Below, piece after piece: positions 1 through 10,100 of a stretch of DNA of 64,000 nucleotides; the first letter of the stretch is position 1, and each line of letters begins with the position of its first letter. Made by a program: the position numbers and the translations under genes. This stretch comes from Phytopythium helicoides (Eukaryota > Oomycota > Peronosporomycetes > Pythiales > Pythiaceae): positions 124,001-188,000 of the forward strand of contig JANFNE010000018.1 of assembly GCA_024867545.1 (NCBI GenBank), read 5' to 3'. Under the pieces are notes generated by a model. The model did no database searches. It was not told the origin of the DNA and saw only the letters and a list, made by a program, of their open reading frames with translations.

Positions 1-985
1 GGCGGGCGAGCAGTCTGCAACGGCTGCATCCGCCGCCACTTCTTCCATTACCAGGACCGCAGCAAGTGCCCCACGTGCAACATCGGCCTCACCGTCAAGC
101 CATGGGACCTGCTCGTGTGCGTGCCTCGAGCTGTGTGGTGCGAGGCCGTCGACAAGGAACTGACGAGTGGCGCATGACAGACCGGATCCGGCGTTGCGAG
201 AGCTGGTCGTGAAGCTCCTGCCCGACTTCCGGCCCGCCGAGGAGGCTGAAGGTGCGACTTGAGCACACCTTCTCGACTGTAGCAGAGCGTTGGATCACCA
301 ATTCCTTACGCTGTGGCCTTCATCCAGAGGCAGCTTTCTACGCACGACTGGGCATCAAGCGCAAGCGCTCGGAGACTCCGACCAGCAGTGAGGGGTTGAC
401 AGCCCCCAGGAGCGTCGTTCGATCTCTTGGGCCGTCACCGATGAATTTCATTCGGTTTGTGCTCCGTCCGCAACGCAGGCAAGTTTTGTTAACCGACCTT
501 GATCCGACATGTCGGATCAACGCCCGATCCGCAAGCCTCCGCTTGCGTTAGACCCGACTTGACGCTCTGACAATGTCGATGCATATCAAACGGTACAGCT
601 CGGCTTCGGTGCCCCTCTTCCTCGTCCTACGGCCGCTGGAGGATGCCAACATGAAGACCCAAGCGCTTCTCAAAGTCGGTCAATTCTGAATGTCGCCGTT
701 GGATATCGTATCGCTAACCACTCTGGCATATGTACGCGTTGGCAGATCATGTCTATTCGCAAATACCTCGCCAAAAAGTTGCGTCTGCACCGTCCCGAAG
801 AAGTCGAGATCTTGTGTCGTGGCACACCTGTAGGATCAGAGCACACGCTTCAGTTTGTAGAACGCACGCGGTGGAAGGACAGCGGACATCGAGACACACA
901 CTCGAAAATGGTGCTAGAGTACCGCCGCGCTCCGGCTGGAGTTGAGGCACGGCTCTTGTCTTCTGGTCGTCGCGCATCAGCTTAG
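1..985 (+). CDS. Polycomb-group RING finger (PCGF-like) protein, 3' part, RING + RAWUL
   Basis: The 5' end is cut by the window edge. The first reading frame gives the second half of a RING finger (CNGCIRRHFFHY then CPTCNIGL). A 64-nt intron (117-180, donor GTGCGT, acceptor CAG) restores the PCGF hallmark PDPALRELVVKLLPDF, and a second intron (252-327) joins it to FYARLGIKRKR. Further on, after an intron at about 675-745, comes a C-terminal RAWUL (ubiquitin-like) domain: SIRKYLAKKL...EVEILCRG...MVLEYRR, stop at 985. The exon junctions between about 400 and 600 are unresolved. The RING-RAWUL order is that of PCGF/DRIP subunits of PRC1-type E3 ligases, which act in the nucleus with a RING1 partner on histone H2A. 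Domain assignment is firm; the exact complex is inferred. It converges with the next gene across 137 bp. Confidence 0.75.
117..180 (+). other. Intron in PCGF-like gene
   Basis: GTGCGT donor and GACAG acceptor, 64 nt. Removing it joins the RING half to the conserved LVVKLLPDF segment in one frame; without it the frame stops at about 177. Confidence 0.75.
252..327 (+). other. Intron in PCGF-like gene
   Basis: 76 nt, donor GTGCGA, acceptor CCAG, phase 1. Splicing yields ...EAEEAAFYARLG, the FYA segment that follows the LVPGLF-type motif in PCGF proteins. Confidence 0.65.
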
Positions 986-1122
986 TGCTCCTGATGGATT
1001 GTTGTCGTCACTACCAAACTTTGTTTCCGAAGAATCTCGCATTGGAATTACTCCATTTTCCGCGTGCTTGCTTACTACCTAACTACAACTTGATACATAC
1101 TTGACGATTTTTATCTCTTCCA

Positions 1123-2784
1123 TCAGAGGGGCACCGTCGCCTGCGCAGGCATGGGCTGCATAGCACCACTACCCCGGCCTACTGTCGATGACGGAAGTGA
1201 GCGTGACGGCGACACGGCCAAAAGCGGGTCTCGTGCAACAACGTGCGGCGACACTCGAGGCAGCGGCCAGTCGACGATGATGTGCCGGATTGAGTGTTCG
1301 TTGCGTGTCTGGAAACGCAGCATGAGCGTGCGAGCAGCCTCGACCGAAATGTCTGGCAGCTTCCGCAGTGCCGCCGTCTCCACCAGCTCCATGAGCTCAT
1401 CAAATGTCATGAGCACGCCGAGCTCGGCACGGGCAACAACAACTCTCATGATCCCGGCCTCGTCGCTAGGGTGGAAATATCCTTGCGTTCCCTTGGCTGC
1501 ATGCCCACTGGCGGCGCGCTTCTTGACGCGACGGTGCAAAGCAGCGAAGTGAACACCGTAGATCTTGGCTGCTGCTCGAAGACTCATTCCCTGTTGCTCA
1601 ACGGCAGCGATGGCTTTTTCCCAAACCTCGGGTGACACTGTGTGGCTGAGCTTGTACTTGCGCTTCTCCGATGCCGACGACATGGAGGACGCGGAGGACT
1701 GCTGATCATCCGGTGTCTGAACTTTGCTGGAGCTTGCTTCGCCTGTGTGCGTCATTTTCTTGCTCTTGAGCATCCTGGCTGCTACGTTCAACGGCGGGGC
1801 GTCGTGTCCCCACGGCTTCACTGGACCTGCTGGCGCGCGACTGCTGTCGCTGCTGTTGCTGGTGATGGAGCTACCTGTTTTCGTACCAGACCTGGAAACT
1901 AAGCTGACGACCTCCGGGGCATCTGTACGGATGCCGAGCGATCCCGACGGGGGCCAGATCGCGCCGCGGCGCTCGATCAGCGTTGAGATGGGCGGCACTG
2001 GCTGCGCTGGTCGCTTCGGGTGGGATGGCAGTGCCACTGTCCCGTGCGGTCGGTCCTGCGGCGCGTCGTACATGTCAGTGGCGGCTGCGCTACGGTCGGG
2101 CTCGTCGTAGTAGGGTCCGCTGGGCACTGCGTAGCGCATCTTGCTTGGCGCCGCGCCTCCGAACTCGTATCCGTATCCGTATCCGTATCGCCTGCGTCTT
2201 CGTGTGGGTCCGAGCATGGCCATCCCGCTGTATCCGTCGTCCAGGTCTGCGTCTGCCTCTCGCTCTCCGTCGCTGCTGCTGCCGACGCTCGAGTTGGTGA
2301 CGCGCGCGACGACGCTGCCGTGGTCGCCGGCGTCGCGCGGACGCCTCAGCGGCAGCAGCGAAGCGCCGGAGGCCGCTGCAGCCGCGGCCGCGAGCGCGCT
2401 TGCGCCGTCTACGGCGGCCGAGAACCCGTGGCGGCGCTTAAAGTCGAGGATCCAGCGCGTGGGCGGGAAGTCGGCCGGGAGCGCGAGGCGTCCGCCGCGG
2501 CTGGCGAGCACGCGCACGACGTAGCGCACGTCGTCCGAGGTGACGCGCTTCTCGTGCGCGAGCTGCTCGCGCAGCACGGCGGCGGCCTCGCGCTCGTCGT
2601 CGGCCGCCAGCAGCGGCGCGTCCGCCGCGGGCGGAGAGCCGTCGCCGTCCGTGGTCGGCGCGCGGGTCGAGGCCGACGAGAGCCGAGACAGCGGCGGGGA
2701 GGACCCGCCCGAGGAGGACGAGGACGCCGACGGGCGGCGCAGCAGCGACGGCAGCGGCGCGGGGGCCGGCGCCTGGCGCAGCAT
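1123..2784 (-). CDS. HTH (psq / CENP-B-type) DNA-binding protein
   Basis: About 553 aa from the ATG at 2784. The frame is open further upstream, to an ATG at 3294, but that part is Pro/Arg/Ser-rich without domain character and lies in a pyrimidine-rich leader, so the internal start is preferred. A region near residues 80-120 (VTSDDVRYVVRVLASRGG...PTRWILDFKRRHGFS) resembles the second helix set of CENP-B/Tc5-type HTH domains (W..dF+rRHg). A psq-type HTH lies near residues 375-420 (VSPEVWEKAIAAVEQQGMSLRAAAKIYGVHFAALHRRVKKR). The linkers are low-complexity Ser/Pro/Ala with a YGYGYGY run. This layout is typical of transcription factors derived from pogo/Tc5 transposases. Its target and role are unknown. 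No nuclease (DDE) domain is visible, so it is not an active transposase. Confidence 0.65.
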   Translation of the reverse strand: MLRQAPAPAPLPSLLRRPSASSSSSGGSSPPLSRLSSASTRAPTTDGDGSPPAADAPLLAADDEREAAAVLREQLAHEKRVTSDDVRYVVRVLASRGGRLALPADFPPTRWILDFKRRHGFSAAVDGASALAAAAAAASGASLLPLRRPRDAGDHGSVVARVTNSSVGSSSDGEREADADLDDGYSGMAMLGPTRRRRRYGYGYGYEFGGAAPSKMRYAVPSGPYYDEPDRSAAATDMYDAPQDRPHGTVALPSHPKRPAQPVPPISTLIERRGAIWPPSGSLGIRTDAPEVVSLVSRSGTKTGSSITSNSSDSSRAPAGPVKPWGHDAPPLNVAARMLKSKKMTHTGEASSSKVQTPDDQQSSASSMSSASEKRKYKLSHTVSPEVWEKAIAAVEQQGMSLRAAAKIYGVHFAALHRRVKKRAASGHAAKGTQGYFHPSDEAGIMRVVVARAELGVLMTFDELMELVETAALRKLPDISVEAARTLMLRFQTRNEHSIRHIIVDWPLPRVSPHVVARDPLLAVSPSRSLPSSTVGRGSGAMQPMPAQATVPL

Positions 2785-4090
2785 GTGGCGGGCGGGCGGT
2801 ACGCGGGCGGGGGAGTGGAGCGGAGCGAAGCGGCCTTTCTCGCTTGGAAGGCGGCGGGTGCGGCCTTCGGAGGTGTTCGGGGTCGGCGAAACAAGGAGAA
2901 GTGAGGGGAGAAACGGGGTCGCGGGTGTTTGGAAGAAAGACACGCGGGGGAGGGAGGACGCGCAGAGGAGGCGGAGGGGAGGAGGCGGGTTGGAAGAGGG
3001 GGAGGAGGCACGTCGCCCCTCCCCAGCCAGTCGGCTGTGGTCGTGGGGACTGTTCCGCGCGGATGCGCCACCACGGACACGGGCATACCCAGCGCAAGTG
3101 ACACTGCGGCTTTTTGCTGACTTTTGTATTTGCGCGCATGGCCCTGTGCTGCCACCCCGCGAGAACAGACGACGGGTGGGGGTGGGGGGAACCTCGCGGT
3201 CGTGCAAAAGATAGCGCCGAAACCGATGGCCAGAGGATCCTGCGCGGCTATTCGTGACCACGCAGAGAGCGCCTGCGATCACCTTTGGACACATGCGCTA
3301 CAAGTAACGCGCGCGATGACTCGGCTTCTGGAACAATCGATGGCGTTCCTTGGGACGACCATCTCCCCGGTCGTCCAGACATAGCCGAGCGCCGCACTTG
3401 GCGTTTGTATGCCGTGTAGGATCCGACAGACGACCACCACCGACCAGAGAGCTTCTATAATTAGCCCCGGTATGTATACAATTTACAAATATGGCGAGTC
3501 GCGACAACCGATGCGATCCGTCTGTCTGCCTTCTGGCTGCGCGTGAAGCCACGCTCGTGGCACCTTCAACTTGGAGCGATCACCTTGCTGTTTCATCACA
3601 TCAACCGCCACGGAACACCAAGGAATTCGCATCAGACGCGCTGTGGCAGTCGCGAAACAAAAGAGAAAAGAAACGCCACCGCCCGAATTAGCATAGCGAA
3701 GCAGGGAAAGGCGACAATGATACAGGATGCGAAAGATCGTGGGAATTCCACGGATGTGGTTGCCAACGACTTACCAGCACACACAAAAGCCAAAGTCGGA
3801 TGGTAATAACCTTACGCAATGATATTTTAGGTTTTCGCGTCTCGACACCGCCGGCACTCACATCCTGTGCGGGCCATTTCTATCTAGCACCGATCTCTCT
3901 CTCCTATCCTTCGACCAGCGACGCCAAGACGCTTGGTGTCATCTTCAGTCATGCTTCTCTGTCTTTCACTGTCGCGCGCTCCGCCCTTCATCTAGCGAGT
4001 GCAATCCACGCCGACGCCTCCCTGCGCGACTCAGTCCAAGACTCGCTCTCCGCGAGACGAGACCCGACTTCACACACCCACGAAGACCGC
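2785..4090. other. Intergenic: promoter of the HTH gene and 3' flank of HSP70 copy A
   Basis: Holds the leader and promoter of the minus-strand HTH gene and, from 3969, the 3' UTR arm shared with the second HSP70 gene. No convincing additional coding region was seen; the open frames are short and unlike the neighbours. Confidence 0.5.
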
Positions 4091-6079
4091 TTAGTCGACC
4101 TCCTCGATCTTCGGGCCCTGGTCCGCACCGCCCGAAGGAGCAGCACCCGCACCAGGCATGTCGCCACCAGGCATGCCGCCAGGAGCGCCGCCAGCAGCAG
4201 CGTACATCTTCTGCAGAATAGGGTTCGCCACACCCTCCAGCTCCTTCTGCTTCGCCTCGTACTCCTCCTTCTCCGCAGACTGGTTCGCGTCCAGCCAGTT
4301 GATCGTCTCCGTCACCTTGTCGTCAATAGCCTTGCGGTCCTCCTCAGAGATCTGGCTCTTCAGCTTCTCGTCGTTCAGCGTGTTGCGGAGGTTGTACGCG
4401 TAGTTCTCCAGACCGTTCTTCGCGTCAATGCGGACCTTGTTCGCCTCGTCCTCAGCCTTGTACTTCTCGGCCTCCGCAACCATGCGGTCAATGTCCGCCT
4501 GCGACAGACGACCCTTGTCGTTCGTGATCGTGATCTTGTTCTCCTTGCCCGTAGACTTCTCCACAGCAGACACGTTCAGGATACCGTTCGCGTCAATGTC
4601 GAACGTCACGTCGATCTGAGGCACGCCACGAGGCATCGGCGGAATGCCGTCCAGGTTGAACTTGCCCAGCAGGTTGTTGTCGCGCGTCATCGAACGCTCA
4701 CCCTCGAACACCTGGATAAGCACACCAGGCTGGTTGTCCGCGTACGTAGAGAACGTCTGCGACTTCTTCGTAGGAACCGTCGTGTTACGCGGGATCAGCG
4801 TCGTCATCACACCACCCGCCGTCTCCAGACCAAGCGACAGAGGCGTCACGTCCAGAAGAAGCAGGTCCTGCAGCTTCTCCGAAGAGTCGTTGCCGCTCAG
4901 GATAGCAGCCTGCACCGTCGCGCCGAAGGCCACAGCCTCATCGGGGTTGATCGACTTGCACGGCTCCTTGCCGTTGAAAAAGTCAGACAGCAGCTGCTGC
5001 ACCTTCGGGATACGCGTCGAGCCACCCACAAGCACAACCTCGTGCACCTGGCTCTTCGACAGCTTCGCGTCGCGGAGCACCTTCTCCACAGGCTCCATCG
5101 TCTTGCGGAAGTAGTCGCCGCACATGTCCTCGAAACGAGCACGCGTGATCGTTGAGTTGAAGTCAATGCCGTCGAACAGAGAGTCGATCTCAATGTACGC
5201 CTGCGCAGACGAAGACAGCGTGCGCTTGGCGCGCTCGCAAGCAGTGCGCAGACGACGCAGCGCGCGCTGGTTCGTCGTAATGTCCTTGCGGTGCTTGCGC
5301 TTGAACTCCTGCGTGAAGTGCTCCACCAGGCGGTTGTCAAAGTCCTCACCGCCAAGGTGCGTGTCACCAGCCGTAGCCTTCACCTCGAAGATACCCTCCT
5401 CAATGCTCAGGAGCGACACATCGAAGGTACCGCCGCCAAGGTCGAAGATCAGCACGTTGCGCTCGCCGCCCTTCTTGTCCAGACCGTACGCGATAGCAGC
5501 GGCCGTCGGCTCGTTGATGATACGCAGCACGTTCATGCCGGCAATCGCACCAGCGTCCTTGGTCGCCTGGCGCTGCGAGTCGTTGAAGTACGCCGGCACC
5601 GTGATCACCGCGTTCTTCACCTCCTTGCCAATGAACGCCTCGGCCACCTCGCGCATCTTGATCAGCACCATCGACGAAATCTCCTCCGGCTGGAACGTCT
5701 TCGACTCGCCCTTGAACTGCACCGTGATCTGCGGCTTGTCGCCTGCACCCGCCGACACCGTGAACGGCCAGTGCTTGATGTCCGCCTGCACGATCGGGTC
5801 CGTGAACTTGCGGCCGATCAGGCGCTTCGCGTCGAACACCGTGTTGTGCGCGTTCATCGCCACCTGGTTCTTGGCGGCGTCGCCGATCAGGCGCTCCGAG
5901 TCCGTGAACGCCACATACGACGGCGTCGTGCGGTTGCCCTGGTCGTTCGCGATAATCTCCACGCGGTCGTTCTGCCACACGCCCACGCACGAGTACGTCG
6001 TGCCGAGGTCGATGCCCACCGAGTAGCCAGACACAGCCTGCGCCATCTTCTCTTGTTGCTTCTAGTTGCTTGTTGCTTG
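3969..6079 (-). repeat. Inverted-repeat arm A (HSP70 copy A with UTRs)
   Basis: About 2.1 kb matching 13569-15680 in inverted orientation. It covers the 5' leader (CAAGCAACAAGCAACTAGAA), the whole CDS and about 120 bp of 3' UTR, ending at GCGCGACAG. Beyond both ends similarity drops off. Differences noticed by eye are scattered and synonymous, with one base indel in the leader and a single substitution in the 3' UTR. Confidence 0.85.
4091..6046 (-). CDS. HSP70: Cytosolic heat-shock protein 70, copy A
   Basis: 651 aa, the usual length for cytosolic Hsp70. The ATP-driven chaperone signatures are intact: [12 protein letters not shown] near residue 11, [14 protein letters not shown] near 200, [17 protein letters not shown] near 340, the interdomain linker [15 protein letters not shown] near 395, then the substrate-binding domain, a GGMPGG lid tail and terminal EEVD. 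The EEVD end binds TPR co-chaperones and marks the nucleocytosolic class, not the ER or mitochondrial forms. No introns. The protein looks identical to copy B at 13603-15558. Upstream (6302-6584) there are heat-shock elements and CCAAT boxes, so heat-inducible transcription is likely. Confidence 0.98.
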   Translation of the reverse strand: MAQAVSGYSVGIDLGTTYSCVGVWQNDRVEIIANDQGNRTTPSYVAFTDSERLIGDAAKNQVAMNAHNTVFDAKRLIGRKFTDPIVQADIKHWPFTVSAGAGDKPQITVQFKGESKTFQPEEISSMVLIKMREVAEAFIGKEVKNAVITVPAYFNDSQRQATKDAGAIAGMNVLRIINEPTAAAIAYGLDKKGGERNVLIFDLGGGTFDVSLLSIEEGIFEVKATAGDTHLGGEDFDNRLVEHFTQEFKRKHRKDITTNQRALRRLRTACERAKRTLSSSAQAYIEIDSLFDGIDFNSTITRARFEDMCGDYFRKTMEPVEKVLRDAKLSKSQVHEVVLVGGSTRIPKVQQLLSDFFNGKEPCKSINPDEAVAFGATVQAAILSGNDSSEKLQDLLLLDVTPLSLGLETAGGVMTTLIPRNTTVPTKKSQTFSTYADNQPGVLIQVFEGERSMTRDNNLLGKFNLDGIPPMPRGVPQIDVTFDIDANGILNVSAVEKSTGKENKITITNDKGRLSQADIDRMVAEAEKYKAEDEANKVRIDAKNGLENYAYNLRNTLNDEKLKSQISEEDRKAIDDKVTETINWLDANQSAEKEEYEAKQKELEGVANPILQKMYAAAGGAPGGMPGGDMPGAGAAPSGGADQGPKIEEVD

Positions 6080-6357
6080 TTCGCGTTGCTCGAGGCAAAT
6101 TGCGGAATGGCAGGCGGTTGAGGTGGTGGATCGCGTTGCCCTTGGGTGCAAGTTGCCTCGGACCAAACAAGATGTGCGGAAAGGGCGGCGCAGAGGGAGA
6201 TTCGACGGGGTGGCACCCTCGCAAATCTAAGTTTTTGCAAGTGCGTTTGTATAGAGAAGAGAAGGGAAAGGTCCAGAGGCGGCGTCCTGACCTCCGTCCT
6301 CTTCAGAACGTTCGAGAGGCGTCGCAGCCAACCAACACTTGGTCGTAACGACTGGTG

Positions 6358-6400
6358 ATTGGCCAAAGGCGACCAATTTGGCCAATCAAAAGTAGCCAAT
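6358..6400. promoter_or_regulatory. CCAAT-box cluster
   Basis: Four CCAAT/ATTGG pentamers within 43 bp (6358-6362 reverse, 6373-6377, 6382-6386, 6396-6400). Two more follow near 6553 and 6587, interleaved with the heat-shock elements. Such boxes bind NF-Y in eukaryotes and commonly support HSP70 promoters. Confidence 0.55.
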
Positions 6401-6514
6401 CGTGGGCGACAGGGTACCAGGTGGCGGTTAGGCGATCCGGCTGTTGCGATGACGTTTGCGAGCGCGAAACACCAGCCGCGATCTTGAAATTACTTGAGCT
6501 TTGTATGCCGCTAG

Positions 6515-6584
6515 CTCGAATGTTCTCGAAGAGATTGTCACACTGCATTTTCACCAATCGTTCTCGAGCGTTCTCGAAATTTTC
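6515..6584 (-). promoter_or_regulatory. Heat-shock elements upstream of HSP70-A
   Basis: GAA-tg-TTC-tc-GAA at 6518-6530 is three perfectly alternating HSF units. A second set has TTC at 6561 and TTC-tc-GAA at 6571-6578, with another TTC at 6582. A shorter GAA-cg-TTC lies at 6306-6313. Alternating nGAAn units with 2-nt gaps are the binding sites of trimeric HSF. They lie about 0.26-0.54 kb upstream of the ATG. Confidence 0.75.
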
Positions 6585-7130
6585 AGCCAATCCCAGACAG
6601 AATATGTGTGGCCCACACCAATTTTGTTTTGCGGCGGCTCGAGTGGTCCGACGTCGCGCGTTCATGCGCAATGATGCTGTGGCTGCTTCCTGCTGCTGCT
6701 GCAAGCCAACGGTATTGCCCCCGCTACGCGTGCAGTGCGTAGGAACTACAAAGAAAAAGATTGGACGGTGTTGAGGTCCCCTCAAATTTCCATCGATCCG
6801 CAAAAAAAAAAAAAAAAAAAATTATGGTCTAGTCACCACAAACCAAAGCGAGATGCCGTTCAGTGCTTGGGATCGCCACAGACTCGCTTTCGCGAAGGAG
6901 GAAAGATCCAAATATTCAACGCAGCCGCCACGGGAAGACGGTGTTGCAGGTTGAGCACAGCACGGCTTGCGGCGTCCCACCTCGGCTCATCACGAGTCGT
7001 GCCGCTTGGATCACATGGCTACAGTTTCTGCCAATATGGCTACATTTGGTTTCCCACTTCAACGTCGCGCAACTGCCAAAAATACGCAGATAGACTACTC
7101 ATGAGGGAGGCGTGAGCGAGAGCTGCTCCA

Positions 7131-10100
7131 ATGCTGTCGATTGGCTCGGTTATTCGCCGTGACGGTGAGCCACGAGGCGATCAGCAACGCTACCAGTCTG
7201 AAACTAGCAAGCGCTTCCAATCTGCGGCGACAACAGCAGCCAGGTTCCCATCAAAGTCCAGGCGACTCAAGTCCCCAGGACTCCCAGCACTTGAACAGAT
7301 AACTAACAGCAACAATGGGGACGAGGTAAATGCCGCGCCGTTTAGACAAGCAACCGTCAGCGTCCGAAAGTGTAGGCAGACACTCGACTCCCGCTTTCCT
7401 GGTGTTGGTAGCGAAACATCAGCAATTTATGCACGAGTTGACGGCTCCAAGCAGCGATTGACTCCTTTGCCTCAGCGATCCACATTACAGCTTCATGGTC
7501 ACGAGGCAGTAGCCGTGGCTGAGGAGCAGGCGAGGATATCCAGCACCCTGGCGGTACGCGCACTCCATCGCGACCAGTACGTGGATGTGGACGCTCATGC
7601 TTTGTCGATCAGGTTGCTATGCAACGCATGGAAGCGCAGATTCCGTTGTCATTCCTCATTCGAAGCCGCCACCTGGATGTCGCCGAACGTGTTGCGCTTC
7701 GTGCCATGTGCCAAGTGCTGCGTCGTCACTATACACGTGTTTTGCGGGCTGTATTTGCTCGGTGGATCCAACGCACGGTCACGCTCCGAGTATTGGAACA
7801 ACTCGCTCAGCAGGAAGTCTTGAGCCGTCAGGCAGCGCTGGCCCATGCGTGTGCTATCGTTCGGCGAAAAGTAAACTTACGCCTGCTTTCAACCATGCGA
7901 GTGTGGCACCAAGATACTTTGCGATTGCGTGTTATTGAGCACGACGCAAACGCAAGGGTGCTTCAGCGGATCTGGCGACGGTATTCTCTACTTATCAGAT
8001 TTCAGCGACTGGCAGCGTCATATCGAGAACGTCATCGATATCAGGCAGCAGCGAAAATTCAGTCAATCGTTAGGATGCGCTTAGCGAAAGCCCGATGGCG
8101 AGAACTTGTTCATCAGCGGCGGAGAATGCTTGCTGCGTCGTGTATTCAAACTTGCTACAGAAACTATCAAATACGTCGAATAGCCTGGAAGCAGAGAAGA
8201 ATCCGTGCAGCAACTCAGATAGAGCGCGTATATCGTGGCTTCGCTGGCCGGAAAGTCTCGAAGCGCCGACGGCAACGATGCCAGGAAGCTGTCATGACGG
8301 TGATCAATTCCGTATGGATACCAATCGCTCTGTTTCGAGTCGTGCGCACACGGCTATCAGCTCTAAGCATTCAGCGCTGGTTTCGGGCTTGCAGACTTTG
8401 TTGGCGAATTAATATCTGTATGGCTATATTGCACCGACGGCGGCGATTCCTCCCGGTCTGGAAAATTCAGCAAGCATGGAAACGCTACCGCGAGTGTCAG
8501 ATTCAGCTTGTTGTTGCTGCTGCAACGACCACTGTCGAGTCTTTATTTGAAAGCGGAGCGGCTTCAATTCAGCGAGCGTTTCGGACATACATGAGTCACA
8601 AGAAGGCGGTTTGTGCTAAAAGACTGGTTAAGTTGTTTAGGTATTTCTATGCGAAGAGAGTAGTAGCAAGCATACAGATTCAGTGGCTAGAATGCTACAC
8701 CTCAACAAAGATCACGAGATGGCTGAAGGCTACCAGCGCTTTCAGTGTATGGAAGGCCAAGCTGCTTGCCCATTGGCAACATATTGATATCGTTAGAGCT
8801 GATCAACGCTCTTCATCACGACGACTTCAAGTTCGATTCATCTTTCGCTTGATGGCCGAGATGAAAAAGTTCGAAGCCGCATTTAATAACAGTCATGCCA
8901 CGCAGATCCAGCTAAGATGGCGTTGGCACCGTTTCTTAGCTCTCATCACAACCCTGAAGGCAGCCACTTTTCTGCTTCAGCGCACTATTCCCCCGCTATT
9001 TCGCCTATTCAAGCAGAGGAGGAGACGCCAACGAGTGTTGACACGATGGAAACGAGCGCGCTATGTGTGCCTACGAAACGCATTTGCTCAATGGAAGAGT
9101 GAGCACTTGTTTTTAGCACACACACGTGATCTCGAGCGGGCAAGGAATAAAGTGCAAAAGTCGAAATGGTTCCGACATCTGAAGCTACGCAAGCGAATGC
9201 TAGCTTGTTGGCGCGAGTATGTTGCCTGTCGTCATATCAAAGCTGATCGACTCGCCTCTGCTAGTGAATGGCACAAGAAAAGACTCGTTGGTAGTACCTT
9301 TAGGGCATGGGTATACGATGCTATGCCGGTACTTGTACCGCAGAACATGGTAAAGGAGCATGTACTCGTTCTTGAAGCATGGCACAAACTGCAGCTGCAC
9401 ATGAAAACGCGTCGCCGCTGGAAAATTGCTGTAGGGTGGAGGAACCAACGGGTATTAAATCGAGTGTGGTCAGCTTGGTGGGATGATCTGGTCGCGTTTA
9501 GGACTAGAACAGCTCGCGCAGCCCAATTGTCCAGCTCGAAATTGGTGCATCGAGCGTTCTTGGCTTGGCATAACCGGTGTCAACTTGTGCGCGCTGGTAA
9601 GTCAATTTGATGATTGTTGTTACTACAGGATTACTAATACTCAATGGTCGACTCTAGTGGAAACTTTCCGCGTGCATCATGCCTGCAAGCGCGCAACTCA
9701 GCAATGGGTGTTTCACATGTGCACAGTTCTCCAAGCAACAGCCTGGGCTTTCGAGACAAAGCGTTTCCGAACTCGACAGTTATGTCTGCAACACTGGCGC
9801 CTGTGGCAGGCATATGTGAAGAAACGCAGAGCCCATCGAAGGACACTGGCGGAAATGGATAAATACCGTGTTGGTGTCAGAAAGAAGCAGGTGATTAATC
9901 GTTGGCGTCAGTTTACCCCTATTCTTCAGGATATCAAAGTGACTACGTCGATGGCAAGGCATTTCAATGAGTTTCGGATCAAACAGCATGTTTTCCGCCG
10001 TGGCCTCGCTCCATTTTGGGCTATAACTGCAGGAGCTAAGAGAGTTGCGATGGCAATTCGAATCCAACGTGCATTTCGAATCAAGCGTGCACGTACTAGA

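Larger units (their letters stand above)
6047..7130. promoter_or_regulatory. Divergent promoter region between HSP70-A and the IQ/EF-hand giant gene
   Basis: 1.08 kb shared between two head-to-head genes. It contains CCAAT boxes, heat-shock elements (listed separately) and a poly-A run at about 6801-6819. No coding region is supported. Confidence 0.7.

Noticed and set aside
2785..3294. N-terminal extension of the HTH protein
   Set aside because: Open frame but leader-like composition (Pro/Arg/Ser) and no conserved feature; the ATG at 2784 starts a plausible protein.
3800..5155. 451-codon frame antisense to HSP70-A, and the 431-codon equivalent antisense to HSP70-B (14494-15789)
   Set aside because: Long antisense frames result from the strong GC3 codon bias of HSP70; they consist of Leu/Arg/Val-rich sequence without domains.
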